A stretch of 62,000 nucleotides of DNA from Mesostigma viride (Eukaryota; Streptophyta; Mesostigmatophyceae; Mesostigmatales; Mesostigmataceae). Below the pieces are notes generated by a model. That model saw only the letters and a program-made list of their open reading frames with translations, did not search any database and had not been told where the DNA came from. The first letter of the stretch is position 1, and each line of letters starts with the position of its first letter. This document shows, piece after piece, positions 55,901 through 62,000 of this stretch. Position numbers and translations under genes: made by a program. The stretch covers positions 1,097,227 through 1,159,226 of the forward strand of contig RPFO01001598.1 of the NCBI GenBank assembly GCA_009746045.1. Reading direction: 5' to 3'.

Positions 55901-57475
55901 CAGCCGATGCCGGCTCCACTTGAATGCCTCAATCATAGGAGTGCAAGGGTTCAAAGCCTGCAGCGAAGGTAGTTTACAGTGTGCCCACTGGGAAGCAACT
56001 GGTGCTCATTGCTTTGTAGTGCAAAAAACAGCAGCTGAGGTAACAAGCAGCTTATAACATATCATTATATAGAGAGGCACAGAGGCTGTTACTTTGCCAG
56101 AGACAATTCCAAGCCTAACTCCCACATATGCATCCCATACCTTGCTCCCATCCCATACCGCTTCCAAAGCTTCAACACAACAGACATGGGTAGATTAAGC
56201 TGAAAGCACCCACCATAAACCACCGCAATCCTTCCGCTCGGGCAATAGCAACCATAAGAGGTTGAGGGTATGTTTAGAATGCTGCCATAGATAGGTTTGC
56301 AGCAAACACGGCCACAGACCCCGATCGCCTATTTCCTATGGCCTGCGCTGGTTGTCTCCTTGATATATCTGAAGCTGCCACCAAACGAAATTCAGCATCC
56401 ACGTCTGCACAGGATTGACAGGCCGCACATCTAGAACCATTACCATGAAGCAATGAACCCCTGTCCGATTCCTGCCATAATGCCAGCACTTCCCATTGTC
56501 AACTTTTCGGCTCCTTGCTTTTCCCCTGTGCTCTCTTGTGCCGTCCAGGTTAACTTCGTTCACTAACCTCAAGCATCTGCTTCATCAGCGAACTTCCGAT
56601 GTTCTCCAACACCAGCTGCAGGTATGCAGGTAGGACTTGGGAGCGCTGCTGCCCCTCCATCGTCGCCGTCTCGTGCGACGGGGTGGAGGGCTGTAAAACA
56701 GAACGTGTTAAAGACAAACCCCTTTGTAATGCACGGCACAGAGGAAATAGTAACCCAGGCCTTTTCCCACAAACGCCCAGAGGGAGATAGTTGACATGGA
56801 ACCCAACATCTTATCATGGCCTATGCCTCATCATAAGCATAAGAACAACATGGCACTGGCACGTACCTACTCACTTGATGCAAAGGAAACCTGGCCAGTG
56901 GCAGTGCATATGGCAACTGGGGTCCGCCATGAAGACCCCATGGCTCCGCGTTAAAAAATAGGGCGCCAAGAGCATCTATCAACAACCATACCTGGCAATG
57001 TTATTGGCCACGGCGAAGTTTGCCCCTCCCCAAACACAATTATCGTTGTACCACCATTAACCAAAATGTGGTATATGCGTGTGTTTTTTTCTCTATCGAC
57101 TTCAAACCAGTGCCATCTGTGGTCCTGTTGTGCTGTGAGAGACACTTCACAACTGCCCACCTCATCCTTCCTCCCCTCCGGGTCCTTGCCCATCGCGCGC
57201 AGTTCTTGCAGCTGGCGCTCCAGCTCTGCAGTCTTGGCTCGCTGCTCCGACAGCAGGGCCTCCTTTTGGGCCAAGGCCAGTTCGGCTTTGGTTGCCCAGG
57301 CCTTATATTCGAGCGTTTTAGCCTCCTGCTGAGTCAAAGCCAGCTCAGCTTTGGCTACCCTGGCTTGCTGCTCCACCAGTTGAGCCTCCTTGTTGACCAA
57401 AGCCTGCTCGGCTTCCACTGCCCTGGCTTGCAAGCGCTGGAGTTCCTCCGTCACTCTGCGCAGCGTCTCCGATAT
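28329..57475 (-). CDS. Giant ankyrin-repeat gene with N-terminal coiled coil; 19 exons found
   Basis: Reading order: coiled coil 57475-57161; helical exon 56690-56568; then 17 ankyrin exons at 55706-55611, 53269-53168, 51102-51004, 49448-49353, 47555-47457, 45954-45853, 44932-44834, 42851-42753, 41332-41234, 40486-40385, 38727-38629, 36427-36308, 35099-35001, 34564-34463, 31386-31288, 30291-30193 and 28427-28329. Each ankyrin exon is 96-120 nt and encodes one repeat of the form DGxTPLHxASxxGHLDVVKH then LVASGANKEAKDK. It opens at the start of the repeat and closes on its last residue, always in phase 0. Nine of 17 donors are GTCAGT. Ankyrin stacks bind protein partners, so a cytoplasmic scaffold or adaptor role is inferred. 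The partners, true start and C-terminus are unknown, and it could be more than one gene. About 715 residues are accounted for. Confidence 0.88.
32150..33300. other. Compositionally odd block, bacterial-looking
   Basis: Within the longest ankyrin intron (3.1 kb) lies about 1.1 kb that lacks the local repeats and reads unlike its flanks. It is GC-rich, with inverted repeats such as GGCCTCTCC..GGAGAGGCC (33111-33134) and overlapping short frames on both strands (plus 32905-33096, minus 32834-32481). Some segments recall small ORFs of enterobacterial prophage accessory regions. That is recollection only, and no protein is assigned. Transfer, contamination or chance remain open. Confidence 0.25.
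36308..36427 (-). CDS. Ankyrin exon with a 7-residue insertion
   Basis: This is the longest repeat exon (120 nt, 40 residues). Its start (HGWTALHIASQAGHLDVVKY) is canonical, but LTGTGVKLLITWGDIDARTQ carries extra residues in the loop before the usual GAxxxA end. It shares its last residues (DIDARxQ) and downstream intron with the exon at 45853-45954. Confidence 0.85.
36725..37000. repeat. GCAGCGA / GCAGCGG 7-mer region
   Basis: Irregular runs of AGCGAAGCGAGC and GCAGCGGCCA type units in an ankyrin intron. The related cleaner array at 37363-37512 lies on the other side of a foldback element. Confidence 0.85.
37100..37150 (-). mobile_element. tRNA-like (SINE-type) fragment
   Basis: The minus strand contains GGTTCGAAACC (37130-37120), a perfect RNA polymerase III B box, within GGAGGTCAGGGGTTCGAAAC, which can form most of a T-arm. 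No A box or acceptor stem was found, so it is not a functional tRNA gene. It is more likely a piece of a tRNA-derived SINE. Confidence 0.3.
37155..37360. mobile_element. Foldback element with 103-bp inverted arms
   Basis: The two halves are reverse complements over almost their whole length. The outer ends are AGTTAGGTGAAATAGTGCCG and its complement. The inner 46 bp (37235-37280) are a perfect palindrome centred on CGGCCG. It has no coding capacity and no clear target-site duplication. This is the architecture of a foldback-type MITE. Confidence 0.75.
37363..37512. repeat. GCAGCGG 7-mer array
   Basis: About 21 copies of GGGCAGC with a few variants (GGGCTGC, GGGCAGG), directly after the foldback element. 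Confidence 0.95.
38945..39070. repeat. AAAACTA-type low-complexity run
   Basis: Repeated AAAACTA and AAAAGTAAA units in an ankyrin intron. No other function is apparent. Confidence 0.85.
41835..41866. repeat. Poly-T / poly-G tract
   Basis: About ten T followed by about twenty G, then TGAAC. It is intronic in the ankyrin gene. Confidence 0.9.
41960..42215 (+). mobile_element. LINE 3' end, subfamily 3
   Basis: The plus-oriented partner of the 3775-3965 copy. It ends GGTGCTCCGTGACCCCCCAA, then CGGGAGCACG and an AATTAGTTAATG tail. It lies in an ankyrin intron. Confidence 0.65.
43723..44027. repeat. Compound CCA / CCG / TCA array
   Basis: About 68 CCA units, then about 18 CCG units, then TCG and TCA units. 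The ankyrin pre-mRNA carries GGT/GGC. The poly-His, poly-Pro and poly-Gly frames are artefacts. Confidence 0.97.
44294..44827. repeat. 77-bp tandem repeat, about seven copies
   Basis: Each unit contains GTTTTATTGACAAATAAC, a GCGAGCACCGCATCTACTTG block and GGGGTCAAACTCTTAAAA. Units differ by a few bases. The last unit stops about 6 bp from the splice donor of the ankyrin exon 44834-44932, so the array begins right after the donor on the transcript strand. Confidence 0.95.
45340..46520. repeat. Duplicated intron segments around an ankyrin exon
   Basis: The block at about 45345-45380 (AGCAAGCCATGGCCCTCATG then GCAGC) recurs at about 46438-46462, with nearby shared GAGCCACCAAGAAG and GGCGATGG elements. 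The intron stretch 45650-45850 matches 36130-36305. Confidence 0.65.
48555..48797. repeat. C-rich CCCCCG array
   Basis: Irregular CCCCCG, CCCCGC and CGGCCC units without A and almost without T. The ankyrin transcript strand is G-rich here. Confidence 0.95.
53745..53895. repeat. Hairpin tandem repeat, GCGGTCACACATGACCGC unit
   Basis: About four units. Each contains an inverted repeat (CGGTCA then TGACCG around a 4-base loop) and a GGATTTTGGTG spacer. A diverged copy lies at 55333-55410. Both are in ankyrin introns. Confidence 0.85.
54180..54843 (+). other. Nested plus-strand ORF pair, unknown
   Basis: Inside the intron between the first two ankyrin exons lie two adjacent plus frames, 54324-54527 (67 aa, basic, with SKNKKKYSLG) and 54535-54843 (102 aa, Ser/Pro-rich then FQWKSRMMM..CPFDFSYP). 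A 12-codon ATG frame lies upstream at 54193. They could be exons of a nested gene, a decayed transposon protein or chance. No family is recognised. Confidence 0.2.
55333..55410. repeat. Second copy of the hairpin repeat
   Basis: GCGCGACCGCGGAATTTTGT, GGCCGAGGTCA and ACGCGACCGCAG share the ACCGC..GGATTT layout of the 53745-53895 array, about 1.5 kb away in the same intron. Confidence 0.6.
56325..56395. repeat. Dispersed repeat family, copy 2
   Basis: GGCCTGCGCTGGTTGTCTCC then TTGATAT, as at 9545-9585 and 61045-61085. Confidence 0.6.
56568..56690 (-). CDS. Short helical exon of the ankyrin gene
   Basis: Encodes 41 residues ending AYLQLVLENIGSSLMKQMLE, in phase 0 between acceptor ttacag and donor GTTAGT. 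It links the coiled coil to the first ankyrin repeat and looks like an amphipathic helix pair. Confidence 0.7.
57161..57475 (-). CDS. Coiled-coil exon of the ankyrin gene
   Basis: A 315-nt exon of 105 residues, in phase 0 (acceptor aaccag, donor GTGGGC). It is nearly all helix-forming, rich in A, E, Q and L, with three internal near-copies of an approximately 20-residue unit (KAELALxQxEA, AEQALVNKEA, KAELALAQKEA). This suggests a long dimeric coiled coil built by internal duplication. It ends in a charged DPEGRKDE tail. Confidence 0.75.
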
Positions 57476-58478
57476 CTGGTTGTTGCAAACCAAAACCAAA
57501 GCATACATAACAGGTTTTAGTTCCTTGTTACCAAAGGTGATGATGCACTGGAATGTGCAGCCATAGATGAATTGTTGTGCATGCCTGCATGATCTTAGTT
57601 CTAAGCTCATCAGCTACATTCCATAGACAAGGATTTTATCCCCATCGTCAAGCAGGCTAGCTAATACTCGACAACTAATTACCTTATCAACTTCTTAAAA
57701 GCGGGACACTAGGACATACCCCACACGAAATTCATTCCATAAAACCAAAAAAAGGCCCATGCACAAGATAACATTATTATGCCAAGGGGGAGGAATAAGG
57801 GGAACTACGAGAGGCGGGGTTTAAAACTGCCCCCTTGTTACAAAGGCAAACTATTTTCAGTGAGAAACTTATCCCTACACTACAATGTGGCTTCTAGAAA
57901 GAAAAGAAAGAGGGGAAATATACCCTGCAATGTCCTAGGTTCCCACCCAAGTCTCCAGTGCGCAGTGCACCCAACATCCACTTGTGAGAAATCAGGAAAT
58001 GTCGACTAATAACATGAACAAGATGTCACAACAATGTTATGCTACTTTGAACAGGGATAGGGTCAGCCTCGAGGCAGTCACAGATATGACTTTTTAAAGA
58101 TCGATCTGGGTTATTGCAGGCTGCAATAGGTGGAAAAGCTTGAATGAAATGTGTAACCAACCAATGATTTAAGCCGCGTGGTCCGTGCATGGCAAAGAAA
58201 ATGCGAGCTGACCCTAGCTAGTGCAGGCTATGTCGACTTGGCGTCAGAATCTATTTGAAATGCATGTTATTCGCAGAAGCGTCGAAGGCGAGCCAGATTA
58301 CGTACAGAAACGTCCCGGAGTTCGCATCGCGCACGGAGGCGCTCTCGCAGCCCATGGGCGTTCTTCCGAGTAACGAAGGCCCGCTTTATCGCAATCGTCT
58401 GATCATTCAGTAGCTGTCTTGGTTGTACATGTTGGTGGCCATGAAAAGTGAAATCAGCAGCAAAGCGCCGGCTCTTAC

Positions 58479-58539
58479 CTATCAAAACTGTCCTATGTAG
58501 CTGGCAGCTTGGGATAAGGAATTGGAAAGACGTCGCCAT
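58479..58539 (-). CDS. Possible first exon upstream of the coiled coil
   Basis: ATG GCG opens 20 codons (MATSFQFLIPSCQLHRTVLI) before a strong donor GTAAGAG. It ends in phase 1, while the coiled-coil exon starts in phase 0, so an unseen exon would be needed between them. It could equally belong to another gene or be chance. Confidence 0.2.
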
Positions 58540-59600
58540 ATCAACTGCTTGTCCAATCTAAGATCGCCAAACTGCCATGGCCAGCTGTGCATCTGGCCCG
58601 AGTAGGTTCTTGATCATCCTCATCATTCTGCTCCGCGGCAGGAACCTTGCTCTTGCGTGTGCGCAAAATTCCCACGATACAGGTACCTTGAGGTACACCT
58701 CGCATGCCGATCATATCAAGTGTCCTGTGTCTTTGACAATTGACAGCGCTCAGCCTGATGAGCCGTGACCTACACCCAGACTGTTCACACGCGAGATAAT
58801 CCACGAACCGAGACCCGTCCTGTCAGTCGTCAACAAATAATAAAGCCATATTCATTTATCTGAAATTTATCTGAAAGCCCGTATTCAATTATTCATTTAT
58901 GAGTTGTATCTTACTCGTAGATTCTGGTGGGGGAGAGTTACGTCTTACATAATACGAGACTGATCGAGCAGAACTTCTGTATGCGTAGATCTGGCGGGAA
59001 TTCCAGTACGTTCTTGTTGGACACAGCAACGGAGCAACGGAGCACCTCCCCGCCAGAACTACGGTACGGGGTTCTTTGTTCTTTGCAGGTTCTGTCGGTG
59101 ATTTTCTGGTGATTTGACAAGACGCGAGCAAATTAACGTCGCGGACGTCGGCTTTCCCGTGCCTCACCGCAAGTCCGTATCCAGTAGACTCTCTGCTGCC
59201 CATTGATGTGCGGCGTGGGATACAAATAGCTAACTGAAGTTATAACCTCAAGTCAGGGTAAACTACGAATCTAGTATACGTCGATGATAGCTCCGCTAGC
59301 CAGGCCGTGCGCTGTCAATAATTGGGAACTCCCATTTCACCGGGAAATTGGGAACTCCCCTCATAGATGAGACGGCAAGTCGGTGCTTCAACACTGATGA
59401 CTGAAGTGAAGTTCAATTGAACACCAGCATGGTAGTTGTTGTGATTGTTGCCCCCCCCCCGCCCTCACTGAGTTTTGCGGATGATACCACCCTTATTGAG
59501 CGCCCCCGGGGCATATTCAGACCTCATGGCGGCTGGACTCATGATGATTGACTAGTCTGGGCTTGGAGGCGCGGGCCGGGCGACCGGTGGCCGGGGCCGG
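58540..59600. other. Region without a supported gene
   Basis: Probably the 5' flank of the ankyrin gene. Short frames on both strands look random. A C-run lies at 59451-59461. Confidence 0.4.
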
Positions 59601-59639
59601 CTGGGATTAGCGTCCGTCGAAACAGAGGCGATGGATGGT

Positions 59640-60740
59640 GATTGGTCGGTGCTCATACCCGGGCCAGTCGGTCGCCCGCCGCTCCCGCGGCCGGCTGACG
59701 GAGAACTAGACGGGACTGCGGTACACCGACCGTTCCGTGATCGCCGGCTTCAAACTGCTGGCCGGCGGGGTCCCGTCCGCCGAGCCGAGCATGCCGCTCA
59801 TCCTGCCTCAGACACGGTGCCCGGCCAGTCGGTAGATGTGAACACCCGCATCGGCCTAGCCCGGCGGCCCGGCCGCTGGCCGGCCTGGGCCAGGCTCCGC
59901 TCCCTCAACACCCCCGGGGTGCAGGCAGGCCTATTGGCACTCACTCGAAGGACAGGTTTGGGCGAGGACCGCATGAAGCGCGTGCTCTTGAAGGTCCTTG
60001 TCCTCACCGCGGGTGCTCACCCATATATGGCGCCGACGTATGGATGCTCACGGACAAGCTGGTCACCCGGCTCAACGGCACGGTATCCAGTCCGTGCTCC
60101 GACAGATCCTGAATGTAGGGTTTGCCACGCATAAGTCACTATATAGAGTCTTTGTATAAGGGTATGCCCCGTATTTCGGATAAGATTAGGTAGCGTAGGA
60201 TGATATCATTTGTAGGATGATATCATCTTGCTCGAAGCCGGCAGTCTGTCAGGTAGCCGGACACCGCCCTTGGTCTGGCCGGCCCCCAGCGGCTTGGCCA
60301 GCCACCTGGGGCGGCATATCCTGACCTAGCTGGCACTGGCCCCAAGGATCGATGTCAGCCCCGCACGGCGTAGACCTGCCATGAACTATACAGATCATGC
60401 AGTTGCTGGCCGACCTAGTAGGACCTCCCATCCCAGCCCAGTTTGAACACCGCATTTCCTCCCTCTCTCTTATTCGGACTGCTAGGCAGTACAAGAAGAG
60501 GTGGCAGACCATTGTCCAGGCCCACACGCCTGCCCCTGTGGGCAAGCCCCCCCCCCCCCCCTACCCCCCCCAGGAGGACCTTGGGGCGCTTTGCTGAGTA
60601 GAGCTAAGTAGCGCTAGGATTTTTGCAGATTAGCTTAGAGTTTGCTTAGTTAGTTTTCGCGGCTCCGCTCACCCCGATCCATCAGAATAGGATACGTGCT
60701 ACATGATCTCCCAACGGAGTCATGTTACAATTTAAATTTA
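59640..60740 (+). mobile_element. LINE ORF2 C-terminal fragment, subfamily 1 (copy D, longest)
   Basis: Starts further 5' than the other copies. It includes TRIGLARRPGRWPAWARLRSL, then RMKRVLLKVLVLTAG, a frameshifted ladder of the same C-terminal segments, the PVGKPPPPP tail and the end CTCCCAACGGAGTCATG with an ATTTAAATTTAA tail. Frames are broken, and the reverse transcriptase is absent. Confidence 0.78.
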
Positions 60741-60789
60741 ATCGAGATCCTCTCGAAACGCGGAAAAGATAACGGCATGCTCAAACTAC

Positions 60790-61020
60790 GATTAATTAAT
60801 TAACAAACTCATGTTCCCGTTGCACAGGGAGTCACGGAGCATCAGGCCCGCGATGAATGGATGGATGGGTACACGCAATCCTACCCGTCTAATCTATCTA
60901 GGTAACAAAACAATCCTACTCTATATTTATAATTGTGACCTAGATCCTCGGGGTCTTGCCTAGCATGCTTCCCGAGTTAGTTTGCAAACACGCGGTCGCT
61001 TCCCCACTGGAGGGGGGTCG
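60790..61020 (-). mobile_element. LINE 3' end, subfamily 2
   Basis: The minus-oriented terminal hairpin carries a small insertion (CTCCCTGTGCAACGGGAAC). It has a short GATG run, the TAGGATTG piece and the CCAGTGGGGAAGCG coding tail. The AATT tail lies at 60791-60802. It inserted directly behind copy D. Confidence 0.6.
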
Positions 61021-61100
61021 TTGAGCTACCATGGTCCGGATTCTCCCGATTTCTGGCCTCCGCCGGTTGTCTCATTGATATTATGGAGATCCGGCCAGTC
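61018..61100. repeat. Dispersed repeat family, copy 3
   Basis: AGCTACCATGGTCCGGATTC then TCCCGATTTCTGGCC, as at 9527-9560. It is joined to the end of the LINE fragment, so it may be part of a composite element. Confidence 0.6.
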
Positions 61101-61322
61101 AACTATGCTAAGTTTATACTGACCGGCGATGTGATGCACTAACATTGGGATGGAGCGGGCACAAATTATGAGCCAGCCACCTATGGCCCCGCTTGCGACA
61201 TTGGCCATAGCACGGTTGTAAGCTGCCATACTGGACTGGCATGGCCACAACGCCACAAAACACGCACCAAAAAGGTCTGCTTAGGCAGTCACGTAACTAC
61301 TGATTATCCACTGCTGTAAGCA

Positions 61323-62000
61323 TCAGTCAGTTGCCACAGTCTCCTCTGTTGTATTGTAACCAAACTTCTGGGCTAGCGACATCATTTCCCGCTGAAGTTC
61401 TTTCGAGATCGCCCCTACATCCTCCCATGTCACCCTCAAGCCGTCCACGTTCTTACGGTTCCGGTAGCCCTGCCGCTCGCCCTGCCCAGGCCCCCAGTAA
61501 GCTCCCACCTCCCTCCCCTCACAGATGGCTGCCGCGGTCTCCGCTGCAGGAGGAAACACGGCGCTCTCCGGCCACGGCAGGAAGCCACCCATCTTCGCCA
61601 CCTGGCAGGGCGTGGTGTCCTCCACCCGGTACCAAGCGTTGACGTACGGGAGCATGGCCTTGTTGTAAGCGACCCAGTAGCGCACAAAGTTAGCGACGCA
61701 AGACCGCCGCCGTCGCTCGTCTTCTTCAATACGTGACCGTGTAGTGGATCGGGGCCCCGTGGAGCCGACTCCCACTGGCATAGCCGACCCCTCTGCGGAC
61801 CGCTCACCAAGCTCAGACACATTTAAACGTGCCACATCCTCGTTGTGGCTGGCATGGCCCGTCGTGGGGGCATGCCCATCAGCCGGGGAACTTGAGGTAG
61901 TCGCTGCGACATCATCCCCATCCGAGTTTACCGATCTGCCCTCGATAAACGGCTCCAGGTCCTCCCAGGGTATCAACCCAGGCATTAGCGCCCCGATGGC
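61323..62000 (-). CDS. Unidentified gene, 3' part (5' end beyond the window)
   Basis: The frame is open from the window edge to a stop at 61323. There is an in-frame ATG at 61985, but the five codons before it are also open, so this may be an internal or last exon. The N-terminal half is polar and Ser/Asp-rich. The second half is compact and protein-like: RRRRSCVANFVRYWVAYNKA, then MLPYVNAWYRVEDTTPCQVA, AYWGPGQGERQGYRNR and a helical KELQREMMSLAQKFGY end. I do not recognise a family. A transposon protein is possible, since repeats abut it. Confidence 0.5.
   Translation of the reverse strand, partial: AIGALMPGLIPWEDLEPFIEGRSVNSDGDDVAATTSSSPADGHAPTTGHASHNEDVARLNVSELGERSAEGSAMPVGVGSTGPRSTTRSRIEEDERRRRSCVANFVRYWVAYNKAMLPYVNAWYRVEDTTPCQVAKMGGFLPWPESAVFPPAAETAAAICEGREVGAYWGPGQGERQGYRNRKNVDGLRVTWEDVGAISKELQREMMSLAQKFGYNTTEETVATD

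Noticed and set aside
58267-58539. Full 90-residue basic protein on the minus strand
   Set aside because: A strong GTAAGAG donor interrupts it after 20 codons and no family is recognised. Only the first part is kept as a weak exon candidate.

Overview
This is nuclear DNA from a eukaryote, most likely a green alga (Viridiplantae). The genes are split by many introns with GT..AG borders. A plant-type cytochrome c oxidase subunit 5C gene is present. There is an interstitial run of the plant-type telomere unit TTTAGGG. The spacers and introns hold very long pure microsatellites and decayed LINE retrotransposons. I saw no prokaryotic operon, rRNA, intact tRNA gene or CRISPR array. The exact lineage cannot be set from the sequence alone.

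Layout. (1) 0.2-3.3 kb, plus strand: a three-exon gene for a probable mitochondrial thioredoxin-fold protein without the CxxC site. Its second intron holds a TCTCGGTC array and a LINE fragment. (2) 3.8-9.2 kb: a graveyard of LINE pieces from at least three related subfamilies, with ORF1-like and reverse-transcriptase fragments. One copy carries a CATC array of about 780 bp. (3) 9.8-17.7 kb, minus strand: seven exons of an NSF/Sec18 vesicle-fusion ATPase with complete D1 and D2 AAA+ modules but no recognisable N domain. Its introns hold five low-complexity arrays, one 1.8 kb long, and the telomere-like run. (4) 18.0-22.4 kb, minus strand: a six-exon gene for a secreted or membrane-anchored protein with beta-sandwich repeats. 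(5) 23.1 kb, plus strand: intronless COX5C. (6) 28.3-57.5 kb, minus strand: one very large gene with a coiled-coil exon, a short helical exon and 17 exons that each encode exactly one ankyrin repeat, all joined by phase-0 introns. Its introns hold a foldback element, a 77-bp tandem repeat, compound CCA/CCG arrays, hairpin repeats and a bacterial-looking block. (7) 59.6-61.1 kb: more LINE copies. (8) 61.3-62.0 kb, minus strand: the 3' end of an unidentified gene that runs off the window.

The genes do not form one pathway: they cover vesicle fusion, respiration, an extracellular protein and an ankyrin scaffold. The most notable features are the one-exon-one-ankyrin-repeat gene with visible exon-plus-intron duplications, the LINE subfamilies that share a 3' terminal hairpin and AT-rich tails, and microsatellites that appear to have grown from short runs inside those LINEs. 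Exon borders were placed by eye from splice consensus, reading phase and protein-family alignment.
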